A stretch of DNA of 16,453 nt from Spirochaetia bacterium UBA6919 (GTDB lineage Bacteria > Spirochaetota > UBA6919). The stretch spans positions 44,259 through 60,711 of the forward strand of contig DKAT01000002.1 of NCBI GenBank assembly GCA_002450905.1. Direction: 5' to 3'. The notes under the pieces are model-generated. The model had not been told where the DNA came from. It saw only the letters and a list, made by a program, of their open reading frames with translations, and ran no database searches. The translations under genes were made by a program, and so were the position numbers. Below, piece by piece: positions 1 to 7,338 of the stretch (its first letter is position 1; the number at the start of each line of letters is the position of its first letter).

Positions 1-26
1 AATTAATTTGTTATCGGGGTTGAATT

Positions 27-1553
27 ATGAATAAACCTGTTGCTTTAATTATTTTAGATGGATTTGGAGAGCGAGAAGAAATCGATGGCAATGCGATTAA
101 AAATGCATCTACTCCAAATCTTGATTCATATAGATCTAATTTTCCTTTTACTACCCTTGGTTCATCCGGCTTTGATGTAGGTCTTCCTGATGGACAAATG
201 GGAAATTCTGAAGTCGGTCATTTAAATATAGGTTCAGGAAGAATTGTGTATCAAACATATACTAAAATCGATAAGTCCATCGAAGAAGGGAGTTTTTTTG
301 AAAATGATGTTCTGTTGAGTGCTTTTGTAAGGGCGAAGGATAAAAATTCAAATGTACATCTCATTGGTCTGTTATCAGATGGTGGAGTCCATAGCCATAT
401 TAATCATTTTTATGCTCTCTTACAAATGGCTAAGAACAATGGTATCTCTAAAGTTTTTATCCACGCAATATTAGATGGTCGAGACACTCCTCCTCGCAGT
501 GCTGAAAAATACTTGCTGGACTTTCAAAATAAATCAAACGAAATGGGTATTGGTCAAATTATCACAATCGCTGGTAGATATTATGCAATGGACAGGGATA
601 ATCGTTGGGAGAGGGTTGAAAAAGCCTATCAGACTTATACTTCAATTGAAGGTTACCAGGCTAATTCACCTCTGGAAGCACTTAAAATGGCATATGAAAG
701 AAATGAAAATGACGAATTTGTCCAACCAACAATAATTTTAAAGAATGGCAAACCAATTTCTACCATTCAGGACAATGATAGTGTAATTTTTGTAAACTTC
801 CGTCCTGACAGGGCAAGACAATTAACCAGAGCACTCACATCTAAATCGTTTGATTTCTTTAATAGGAAATATTTTCCTGAGGTCCATTTTGTTTGTATGG
901 CTCAATATGATGAAAAATTCCCATTACCTGTAGCATATCCCCCTGTCCAATTGAAAAAAATCTTAGGGGAAGTCTTGGAAGAGAATGGGAAAGCACAATT
1001 ACGAATCGCTGAAACTGAAAAATATGCTCATGTAACGTTTTTTTTTAATGGACAAGAAGAGAAACCATTTCCACATGAAGATAGAAAATTAATTCCATCA
1101 CCTCATGTACCAACTTATGATCTCAAACCTGAAATGAGTGCTTATGAAGTCGAAAATGATCTGATAGAAAAGATAAACCAGGATAAGTATGACGTAATCA
1201 TTTTAAATATAGCTAATCCAGACATGGTAGGGCATACAGGTATTTATGAAGCAGCAATCAAAGCAGTAGAAACTGTTGATACTTGTGTAGGAAATATAGT
1301 CAATACCATTCAACAAAAAGGAGGTTCCGCACTCATCACTGCAGACCATGGTAATATCGAACATATGTTTGATGAGCAAAAAAGGCCAATCACAGCACAT
1401 ACTACAAATCGTGTGCCATTTTTTTACGTTGGAAAGGGTAATATCAAGTTAAGAGACGGTGGGATTCTTGCTGACATTGCACCAACAATTCTCGATATGC
1501 TAAATATCGAAATCCCAAAAGAAATGACGGGAAAATCATTAATTATTCACTAG
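27..1553 (+). CDS. gpmI: 2,3-bisphosphoglycerate-independent phosphoglycerate mutase
   Basis: This cytosolic glycolytic enzyme interconverts 3- and 2-phosphoglycerate using two metal ions (Mn in most family members) and a phosphoserine intermediate. The 508-residue length is the usual family size. Family motifs are intact: metal ligand Asp11 in LILDGFG context, nucleophile Ser61 in GNSEVGH, the SDGGVHSH loop with His122, DGRDTPP at 150-156, the phosphate-binding region around FRPDRAR 258-264, the second metal set Asp399/His403 in NPDMVGHTG, ADHGN at 439-443, and His458 in the TAHT segment. The start at 27 is the first ATG, with a GGGG stretch about 7 bases upstream as a modest ribosome site. 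Its stop lies 15 bases before secG, so the two are very likely one operon. Family assignment is by motif and length; it is secure. Confidence 0.97.
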   Translation: MNKPVALIILDGFGEREEIDGNAIKNASTPNLDSYRSNFPFTTLGSSGFDVGLPDGQMGNSEVGHLNIGSGRIVYQTYTKIDKSIEEGSFFENDVLLSAFVRAKDKNSNVHLIGLLSDGGVHSHINHFYALLQMAKNNGISKVFIHAILDGRDTPPRSAEKYLLDFQNKSNEMGIGQIITIAGRYYAMDRDNRWERVEKAYQTYTSIEGYQANSPLEALKMAYERNENDEFVQPTIILKNGKPISTIQDNDSVIFVNFRPDRARQLTRALTSKSFDFFNRKYFPEVHFVCMAQYDEKFPLPVAYPPVQLKKILGEVLEENGKAQLRIAETEKYAHVTFFFNGQEEKPFPHEDRKLIPSPHVPTYDLKPEMSAYEVENDLIEKINQDKYDVIILNIANPDMVGHTGIYEAAIKAVETVDTCVGNIVNTIQQKGGSALITADHGNIEHMFDEQKRPITAHTTNRVPFFYVGKGNIKLRDGGILADIAPTILDMLNIEIPKEMTGKSLIIH

Positions 1554-1558
1554 AGGAG
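1552..1558 (+). promoter_or_regulatory. Shine-Dalgarno of secG overlapping the gpmI stop codon
   Basis: The AGAGGAG sequence begins inside the gpmI stop codon and sits 10 bases before the secG ATG at 1569. Sharing the stop codon with the next ribosome site suggests translational coupling within a gpmI-secG operon (inference). Confidence 0.6.
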
Positions 1559-1568
1559 AATCACGCAA

Positions 1569-2210
1569 ATGCAAGAAATTAAATATATTCTTGAAATATT
1601 AATAATCGTTGTACTTGTTATCGTTTGTATACTAGGCGTATTATTAGTTCTAATCCAGTCCAGTAAAGGAGGTGCAGGAGGTTTATTTGGAGACGCTGGG
1701 AGCAGCCAGAGTTTCATAGGTTCTGATCGAAAAGGAGATTTTTTCAGCAGACTTACAGCTATATTCTTGGGTATTTTCATCGGTGGTAGCTTTCTACTGG
1801 CATACCTTCGACAAAGTTCTACTGTCCACAAAGAATCAGACAAACAAAAACAGGAATTAAAGAAAGGTAACACGACTTCAAAGGATAACTCAAATAAAAC
1901 ACCAGCAACAAAGACTCCTAAAAAAGATGAGCCTGTAAAAGTAGATGAATCAAAGTCAAATAAGACTGATACTAAAGATAAACCAGATACAGAAAAGAAA
2001 TCAGATCAATCCAAGTCAGAAAATAAAGATACTAAACCCGTTGCTAATGAAAAAAACGAAAATAAGCCTGTAGCAGATAAATTACCAGATACAACGGGAA
2101 ATAAGACAGATAAAACAGCTGATAATAATGCTCCAAAAACTGATACTACAAAAGAAAATACTCAAATAAAGACTCAATCAGCGAATGAAAAAAAAGAGGA
2201 TAAGCAGTAA
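1569..2210 (+). CDS. secG: SecG protein translocase subunit with long low-complexity C-terminal tail
   Basis: SecG is the small accessory subunit of the SecYEG inner-membrane channel. Residues 1-80 show the family plan: a hydrophobic helix at about 6-30, the cytoplasmic loop with the hallmark KGGAGGLFGD at 33-42, and a second helix at about 62-80. SecG proteins usually stop at about 75-110 residues. This one continues for a further 132 residues (82-213) made almost wholly of Lys, Asp, Asn, Thr, Ser, Glu, Ala and Pro, with no Cys, Trp or predicted helix of note. In E. coli both SecG ends face the periplasm, so the tail would be periplasmic (inference). The start at 1569 has a good AGGAG site and follows gpmI by 15 bases. 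The tail shows no frameshift: the frame stays open to a clean double stop TAATAA. Confidence 0.92.
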   Translation: MQEIKYILEILIIVVLVIVCILGVLLVLIQSSKGGAGGLFGDAGSSQSFIGSDRKGDFFSRLTAIFLGIFIGGSFLLAYLRQSSTVHKESDKQKQELKKGNTTSKDNSNKTPATKTPKKDEPVKVDESKSNKTDTKDKPDTEKKSDQSKSENKDTKPVANEKNENKPVADKLPDTTGNKTDKTADNNAPKTDTTKENTQIKTQSANEKKEDKQ

Positions 2211-2330
2211 TAAACACTGATAACATAACAAGATATATCATTTACTCTCAGATCAAAGGTATATTGAATTTATCTTTATCAAAGTTAAATGAATATTTTG
2301 TTTGTAGATGTCTATTCGAATTAGAATAAT

Positions 2331-2723
2331 ATGGAATCTCCTGAAAAATTAAGTAATCCCCTGGTTAAAGAAGTGATCAGAAAAGAAAATCTCAATGATG
2401 ATATTCTGGGAATGTTTATCAAAACAGATCATGCGAGAATCCATCTCTCTGATTTCAGGAGTAAAGATATTTTGTCAGGGACTAAAACGCTTACACATCC
2501 TCCTGATGGGAAAAAGGCAATTGTATATCTGGGTTCCTGGTCAATTAATTTTGGTAAATCAGAATTAGAACAACATAAATTAAGCCAATTAGCTATAGAT
2601 TATGGCATTCAATCTTATGAAGGAAACAAAATTAAATTAGAAGTACGTACTGGTATTCGTGATAAATACGGGGATCAGCCCTGGAATGCAACCATAGAAC
2701 TTATTGTGATGTTTTTTAAATAG
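2331..2723 (+). CDS. Conserved-looking hypothetical protein, 130 residues
   Basis: I do not recognise this protein. It is a soluble, mixed-charge sequence with no signal peptide, membrane segment or Cys cluster. A tract around 62-75 (AIVYLGSWSINFGK) and the C-terminal ITLIVMFFK-like strand suggest a compact beta-containing fold. The ATG at 2331 is the first possible start, because an in-frame TAG lies at 2322-2324, but there is no clear Shine-Dalgarno sequence before it (TTAGAATAAT). It lies 120 bases after secG on the same strand and could be a separate transcript or an operon tail. A hairpin with a T run follows about 80 bases downstream. It is likely a real gene from its codon quality and length; the function is unknown. 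Confidence 0.7.
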   Translation: MESPEKLSNPLVKEVIRKENLNDDILGMFIKTDHARIHLSDFRSKDILSGTKTLTHPPDGKKAIVYLGSWSINFGKSELEQHKLSQLAIDYGIQSYEGNKIKLEVRTGIRDKYGDQPWNATIELIVMFFK

Positions 2724-2799
2724 TTAAAATACATATTATTAATCGACCCTTTCAGGATTTGACATTCTAAACTATAACAATAAGCTTATACCGAAACAA

Positions 2800-2840
2800 C
2801 ATCGGAATCAGAATTTTTAGTTCCGATGCTTCTCGTTTTT
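2800..2840 (+). terminator. Possible rho-independent terminator after the 2331-2723 gene
   Basis: CATCGGAA (2800-2807) and TTCCGATG (2821-2828) form a perfect 8-bp stem with a 13-base loop. A run of five T follows at 2836-2840 after the intervening CTTCTCG. The spacing between stem and T run is longer than ideal, so efficiency is uncertain. It would end transcription coming from the gpmI side. Confidence 0.45.
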
Positions 2841-2988
2841 AATACTTTGATTGGTATACTCTTAAATATATTTATAATGAGAGATCAAATTTTGATACAG
2901 TTATTATAATTAATTGGTTGTTATCAAAGCATACTTGTAATTTAAATGATTAAATAATATTCAGAAGATAATAACTTTGATCTATAGT

Positions 2989-3771
2989 TTATTTTAAATC
3001 CAGTTCCAGATAGAGGGGACAGTGATCTGAACCTTCGGTGTCAGGTTGATACCCTGCATCCTTCACCTTATCAACTAAGTCAGGGGAGATGAAAAAATAA
3101 TCGATCCTCCAGCCAATGTTCCTTTCACGGGCACGGGTTCGATATGACCACCAGCTATAGATATCCTTTGCATCAGGGTTTAAATGGCGATATATATCCA
3201 CGTATCCATTTTCGATAATCTTGGATATCCAGGCTCTCTCAACGGGAAGGAATCCAATGGACTCTTCATTCTCTTTGGGGCGGGCGATATCAATTTCAGT
3301 ATGGGCAATGTTATAGTCTCCACAAGCGATGACGCTCTTGCCCTGCTTTCTCAGGTTGTTGATATAATCTAAGAACACTTCATAGAACTTTAATTTGTGG
3401 GATAACATTTCCTCACCCTTTCGGGGACCACCGTTTGGGAAGTAGATATTTAATAGGGTAAAATGTTTATAATCCGTTTCTACTATACGTCCGTCTTTAT
3501 CAAAAGCCTCTACGCCTTCATGAAATGCTGTTTTATGGTGAACTGATTTCTCCTTTGAGTAGGTGACTACTCCGGAATACCCAGCGATTTTGCCATCGTG
3601 CCAGTAGGCTGAATATCCATCGGGTTCGACGAGTTCTTTTTCAAGCTGATCTGGGAATGCCTTGGTTTCCTGAAGACATATGATGTCCCCACCAGAGTTT
3701 TGAAACCAGTCTAAAAAGCCTTTTTTGGCAACGGCTCGGATACCATTAACATTCCAAGAGAAGATTTTCAT
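2989..3771 (-). CDS. xth: Exodeoxyribonuclease III / AP endonuclease family protein
   Basis: This is a DNA-repair enzyme of the exonuclease III class, which cleaves at abasic sites and trims 3' ends. Its 260 residues match the family length. The catalytic set is complete: Asn7 in WNVNG, Glu35 in QETK, Tyr110 in NIYFPNG, Asp152 and Asn154 in GDYNIAH, the RIDYFF strand with Asp224, and the Asp249-His250 pair in GSDHCPL. There is no membrane or targeting segment, so it acts in the cytosol. The start at 3771 is preceded by an AAGGTA site. The gene stands alone, 133 bases downstream of the small membrane protein on the same strand. Sampled 60-base stretches run at about 40-52% GC, well above its neighbours, which may reflect transfer. 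The symbol xth (also exoA) names the family, not a tested orthologue. Confidence 0.93.
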   Translation of the reverse strand: MKIFSWNVNGIRAVAKKGFLDWFQNSGGDIICLQETKAFPDQLEKELVEPDGYSAYWHDGKIAGYSGVVTYSKEKSVHHKTAFHEGVEAFDKDGRIVETDYKHFTLLNIYFPNGGPRKGEEMLSHKLKFYEVFLDYINNLRKQGKSVIACGDYNIAHTEIDIARPKENEESIGFLPVERAWISKIIENGYVDIYRHLNPDAKDIYSWWSYRTRARERNIGWRIDYFFISPDLVDKVKDAGYQPDTEGSDHCPLYLELDLK

Positions 3772-3904
3772 AGGATACCTTATTTTGTGGGATAATTGAT
3801 TGGTTTAAAAGATTATCGGCTGGATTATTAAAATCTGTAGACTCCATTGGAAATAATTTTATATTGGGTTGGAGATTTCATGGGAAATTATTTGATATGG
3901 TAAT

Positions 3905-4273
3905 TCAGGAGGATTGTTTCTTGAGATTTCTTTTGTGAGAAAGGAAATAGAAATATATACCAACAGGGATACTAACAACTAAGTGAATTATATAATTATT
4001 GATATTTTGCAGTAAATTATACATAATAACAATACTTATGATTGCTCCAAGAAAACTCCCCAGAACCGTCCACCAGTATCCCCCTAGTTTCTTGAATCCG
4101 TATCGCCCTGTGAGATAGATAAGTAAAGATTCCAAAAGTATTACTGCTGGAAATACAATGATCCACCACCAGATGAAATCCACCAATTTACCGAGGGCAT
4201 TTAAACCATTGGCATAAGAAATATTGCTGGTAAAAATTATAATTACGTAAATCCAGAAAAATATCCATTTCAT
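3905..4273 (-). CDS. Small integral membrane protein, 122 residues, unknown function
   Basis: I do not recognise this family. The sequence has about four hydrophobic segments: residues 2-19 (possibly a cleaved signal, with AYANG-like small residues following at about 20-23), 33-54, about 66-86, and 92-110. It ends in a basic cytoplasmic-looking tail (HKRNLKKQSS). Trp-rich patches (WWWII at 35-39, YWWTV at 66-70) are typical of membrane interfaces. No catalytic motif is visible. The ribosome site is weak (GATAGAAAG before the ATG at 4273). It follows the MCP gene by 99 bases on the same strand, so co-transcription is possible but not shown. Hydrophobicity and the intact frame make it a probable gene. 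Confidence 0.6.
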   Translation of the reverse strand: MKWIFFWIYVIIIFTSNISYANGLNALGKLVDFIWWWIIVFPAVILLESLLIYLTGRYGFKKLGGYWWTVLGSFLGAIISIVIMYNLLQNINNYIIHLVVSIPVGIYFYFLSHKRNLKKQSS

Positions 4274-4372
4274 CTTTCTATCCAGTGAACTATTCCATTA
4301 TAAAATGTTATTAATATTTTCGGTAATTTACGGTCCTATCCATAGGGGGGCTAAAAAATTTCTATTATGAGC

Positions 4373-6196
4373 TTATAAATTTAATAGAGTTATATTCGTA
4401 GTATCCTTCTGACCATTTTTACTTATCTTGAAAGTTCCAACAATAGAATTTAATCGTTCTGCTAAATTATGAAGTTCTGAAGTACTACCAGCCATTTCTT
4501 CACTACTGGCAGTTATACTTTGTGTAATTGTATTGATTTCTTCAGTTGCTTTTTGAATTTGCCCACTACCACTATGTTGTTCTTCCATGGATTTGCTAAT
4601 TTCATTCACAACTTTATTGTTTTCTTCAATGGTAGATACAATAGAATCAAATGAGCTTGTGGAGTCTTTAACTGATGATACCCCTTTATTGATCCTCTCT
4701 ATACTTACTCGAATGAGATTTTCGATTTCTTTGGTTGATTCAGCACTACGATTAGCAAGAGTAGAAATTGCCTCAGCGACAACAGCAAATCCTCTACCAT
4801 GTTCCCCTGCTCTGGCTGCTTCGATAGCTGCATTGAGAGAAAGGAGATTTGTTTGATCGGCTATATCATTGATTACTTTTATAATATCACCAATTTTTTC
4901 TGTGCTTACGCTGATATTAACCATTTCTTCTGAAACCTGATTGATGTTTTCCTTATACTCCTGGGCTTCTTTAAGAGAGTCATTGGATTTATCTCTCATT
5001 GATATAGCGTGATCAGAAACTTGTTTAATAGCTGCAGTTAACTCTTCAGTAGACGCACTAGTTTCTTCTACACTGGCAGCCTGGGTAGAAGCTCCTTCGG
5101 ATAAATTGTTTGCAGCAGCATTGATTTGTTCACTACTTGCAGCCAGATTGGAAGAGATTTCTGACATCTCTTTAACAACTTTTTTTAGGTATTGAAGCAT
5201 TTTTTTCATGGAATCAAGTAATTGCCCCATTTCATCATTATAAATGATTTCATTGATTTCTTCTGTCAAATCACCTTCAGCTAACTTATTTGCAATTGCA
5301 ACCCCTCTTGACAACGATTTAATTATTCCTCGTGAAAAGAAATATATGAAAGCAATGATCGATATGATTACACTTATAATAGTTATTATAAATATTAAAT
5401 TAATCATATTTTTTATGTAATCCTGGTAGATTTTATTTGATTTATCAATTTTGACTAATACAGGATCCAGTTTGTGAATTGCTTTACGAAAATGTGTCTT
5501 CTCTTTTTGAACAATTTTCATATGTTTTGCCATATTATTAAAATCTTTGTGATATGTATCTAATTGCTTTCTAATTTTATTTTTTAAATCAATTTTGAGA
5601 TTTGATGCCGCTAAGAGTTCTATAAAATGTTTTGTTTCAATGTCCATATTTTTTAAATATTTATCATTTTCTCTCATTAAAAAATCTTTTTCATGACGAC
5701 GCATCATGAGCATCGAATGGGATAACTGGATCATGTTGTGTATTTTTAATTCATTTTCTATATTATGGACAGCATTTCTGAGATTGCCTAAGAGGCCTTT
5801 TTTTTCATTTAACCCCAGTTCTATTTTTTCTTTTACCACTTGATTAAATGCATTTTCATATTCCTGTATAGTTTTTTCAAGGGTTTTGATTAAATTATAC
5901 TGATCTTTGGAGATGATGAGTTTTAATGATTTTAGAATTGTTTTTATTTTAAGAATATATTTTTTATGATTATTTGCGTACTTTTCATCATCTCTGAGTA
6001 AAAAATCCTTTTCATTTCGCCTTGCTTCAAGGACATAGATTTTAATGTGGTCTAGATTTTCATCAATTTTTTTTGCAGTTTCCTGAATATTTGTGCCTAT
6101 AATATAAACCAGTCCCAGGGCTATAAATCCTATAAATACTATGATCCCAAGAACAGCCATTTTATATTTGATTTTCATATTTTTGTAAAAACGCAT
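4373..6196 (-). CDS. Methyl-accepting chemotaxis protein with HBM-like sensor domain
   Basis: This transmembrane chemoreceptor signals to CheA through CheW. In its 607 residues, TM1 lies at about 13-33, an all-helical periplasmic domain at about 35-263, TM2 at about 264-287, HAMP at about 288-340, and the cytoplasmic coiled coil at 341-590. The conserved hairpin tip is at about 443-470 (DQTNLLSLNAAIEAARAGE, then GRGFAVVA). The sensor domain holds two copies of a motif, RRNEKDFLLR at 59-68 and RRHEKDFLMR at 166-175, each followed by acidic residues and Lys-Tyr. This is the signature of helical bimodular (HBM) sensors, whose studied members bind small organic acids; the ligand here is unknown. 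There is no C-terminal CheR-tethering pentapeptide. An excellent AAAGGAGGT site (6201-6209) sits in the 18-base gap after cheW, so cheW-mcp is an operon. No cheA is present in the window. Confidence 0.95.
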   Translation of the reverse strand: MRFYKNMKIKYKMAVLGIIVFIGFIALGLVYIIGTNIQETAKKIDENLDHIKIYVLEARRNEKDFLLRDDEKYANNHKKYILKIKTILKSLKLIISKDQYNLIKTLEKTIQEYENAFNQVVKEKIELGLNEKKGLLGNLRNAVHNIENELKIHNMIQLSHSMLMMRRHEKDFLMRENDKYLKNMDIETKHFIELLAASNLKIDLKNKIRKQLDTYHKDFNNMAKHMKIVQKEKTHFRKAIHKLDPVLVKIDKSNKIYQDYIKNMINLIFIITIISVIISIIAFIYFFSRGIIKSLSRGVAIANKLAEGDLTEEINEIIYNDEMGQLLDSMKKMLQYLKKVVKEMSEISSNLAASSEQINAAANNLSEGASTQAASVEETSASTEELTAAIKQVSDHAISMRDKSNDSLKEAQEYKENINQVSEEMVNISVSTEKIGDIIKVINDIADQTNLLSLNAAIEAARAGEHGRGFAVVAEAISTLANRSAESTKEIENLIRVSIERINKGVSSVKDSTSSFDSIVSTIEENNKVVNEISKSMEEQHSGSGQIQKATEEINTITQSITASSEEMAGSTSELHNLAERLNSIVGTFKISKNGQKDTTNITLLNL

Positions 6197-6214
6197 ATTG
6201 ACCTCCTTTATTGA

Positions 6215-6802
6215 TTAGTGATTTTTAGGAATACCTGAAAGCTGCTCCTTAATCTCTTCAAATGATTTTTCAGGGAATGGAAGCGAGTATTCCTCATTTA
6301 TATATTTTTTTAATCCGGATATTTCTATTTCATCTAGCTGTCTAATTTCATTAGATGAAAGCAGGTCACTTGTCTTTAATAGTACGATCAACCGTCCTTC
6401 TAATCTTGCAACTCCTTCAACATATTCACTGGATAGGTTATTAGTTATTGGAGGGGGCGGAGCAATACTTGATTCTGGCACTCTAATGACCTGAGAGACG
6501 TTATCTACAACTATCCCAAGTTTCTTATCAGAAATTTCTATAATAATTACACGTGTTTTTTCAGAATATTGCTTTGAGATCAGTCCAAATTTATCTCTTA
6601 AATCAAGAACAGGTATAATAATACCCCTTAAATCAATTACCCCTTTAATAAACGAAGGGGTTTTAGGTAGTTTTGTTATTTGGGGTAGTCTGCCAATTTC
6701 CTGCACATAGAGTATTTCCAGACCATATTCTGCCTGATCTACTTTAAATGTTACAAGTTGTTTGAATAACATGTTTTGTTCATTTTCTATAGATATATTC
6801 AT
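6215..6802 (-). CDS. cheW: Chemotaxis coupling protein CheW
   Basis: CheW links chemoreceptors to the CheA kinase in polar cytoplasmic arrays. Residues 13-150 match the SH3-like CheW domain: LVTFKVDQAEYGLEI at 16-30, the EIGRLPQITKLP segment at 35-46, FIKGVIDLRG at 51-60 followed by the IPVLDLR strand, GIVVDNVSQVIRV at 96-108, and the closing GRLIVLL strand. The 195-residue length exceeds the usual 150-170 because of a charged tail (about 155-195) without a recognisable domain. The start at 6802 has a GGAGGT site at 6808-6813, which lies just outside the stop of an upstream 59-codon ORF. The gene is 18 bases from the MCP, which suggests that this CheW serves that receptor in particular. Confidence 0.95.
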   Translation of the reverse strand: MNISIENEQNMLFKQLVTFKVDQAEYGLEILYVQEIGRLPQITKLPKTPSFIKGVIDLRGIIIPVLDLRDKFGLISKQYSEKTRVIIIEISDKKLGIVVDNVSQVIRVPESSIAPPPPITNNLSSEYVEGVARLEGRLIVLLKTSDLLSSNEIRQLDEIEISGLKKYINEEYSLPFPEKSFEEIKEQLSGIPKNH

Positions 6803-6814
6803 GATGTACCTCCA

Positions 6815-6994
6815 TTATATATAATAATTTATTAGTATAAAATTATTTATCATTTTATTGTGTACATGGTGGATCGAAGAGATTTTCCCCATCGAAGAAT
6901 ATTTCTTTGCAATACAATTTTCAATATATGTGTTTTCATAGTAAATTGATTCTTCAGCTAATTTTCCATGTTGATGAACTCTTGAAGTTAGCAT
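6815..6994 (-). CDS. Small ORF (59 codons) directly upstream of cheW
   Basis: I found this ORF by translating the minus strand between the response regulator and cheW. The ATG at 6994-6992 opens a 59-residue frame beginning MLTSRVHQHGKLAEES and closing with TAA at 6815-6817, only 12 bases before the cheW start. A GGGAG sequence at 7001-7005 lies 6 bases before the ATG, which is good Shine-Dalgarno placement. No other start is possible, since the frame upstream to the stop at 7034-7036 holds no ATG, GTG or TTG. The product is soluble and His/Asn/Tyr-rich with one Cys (position 27); I recognise no domain. It could be a genuine small protein of the cheW-mcp operon or a leader peptide coupling translation to cheW. 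The C-terminal third is very AT-rich, which tempers confidence. Confidence 0.45.
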   Translation of the reverse strand: MLTSRVHQHGKLAEESIYYENTYIENCIAKKYSSMGKISSIHHVHNKMINNFILINYYI

Positions 6995-7046
6995 AAAAAA
7001 CTCCCGTAGAATATAACCCCCTACAAACTTCCATTATTCTAGGAGG

Positions 7047-7069
7047 ATCCCCCCCAATTGAGGGGGGAT
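7047..7069. other. GC-rich hairpin in the chemotaxis operon leader
   Basis: ATCCCCCC (7047-7054) pairs with GGGGGGAT (7062-7069) in a perfect 8-bp stem with a 7-base loop, in otherwise AT-rich DNA. It carries homopolymer runs of seven C and six G. No T run follows on either strand. A structural RNA role or a replication-slippage site are both possible. Confidence 0.6.
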
Positions 7070-7143
7070 TTGTGAAAGGTTTGTTGGGTGGTTTGTACTA
7101 ATTTACACATAACTAATTTAACTATTAAATTACTAAAGGATAA

Positions 7144-7159
7144 GTCCCCAGTGGGGGAC
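7144..7159. other. Second GC-rich hairpin in the same leader
   Basis: GTCCCC (7144-7149) pairs with GGGGAC (7154-7159) around a 4-base loop. It lies about 75 bases from the first GC hairpin. It is followed by AAAATAATT on the plus strand and by CTTATCC on the minus strand, so it lacks a terminator U tract for the minus-strand genes. Confidence 0.55.
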
Positions 7160-7338
7160 AAAATAATTAATTATTCAACAAAGATGATTGTTTGCAACGA
7201 TCATAGAATACATTTGAAGAAGGGGATTTTATAGAAGAAGATTAAGCGATGGTTTCTGCGATTATTTTAGAAACGTCTTTTTGGTGGAATAAATTATTTT
7301 TGTGGTCAACTCTTGTTTCTCATACCACTAACACAGGA

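Larger units (their letters stand above)
6995..7338 (-). other. 344-bp non-coding leader between the response regulator and the small ORF/cheW/mcp operon
   Basis: No convincing gene is seen here. The stretch is AT-rich except for two GC-rich hairpins (7047-7069 and 7144-7159). On the minus strand it forms the 5' leader of the chemotaxis operon or the tail of the regulator transcript. Neither hairpin is followed by a U run in that direction, so neither is a classic terminator. A CUCCU on the minus strand just downstream of the first hairpin (plus-strand AGGAGG at 7041-7046) is complementary, allowing one G-U pair, to the GGGAG ribosome site at 7001-7005. Confidence 0.5.

Noticed and set aside
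1..34. Open frame from the left edge ending at TAA 32-34, overlapping the gpmI start
   Set aside because: Only about ten residues are visible (INLLSGLNYE) and they match nothing I recognise; it could be the tail of an upstream gene but cannot be supported.
1550..1873. 107-residue frame antisense to secG
   Set aside because: It lies entirely over a well-supported secG on the other strand and has no ribosome site or recognisable domain.
3184..3372. 62-residue frame antisense to the exonuclease III gene
   Set aside because: Shadow of a gene with full catalytic motifs; no independent evidence.
4587..4856. 89-residue frame antisense to the MCP signalling domain
   Set aside because: Antisense frames are common opposite Ala/Ser/Glu-rich MCP tips; there are no start signals.
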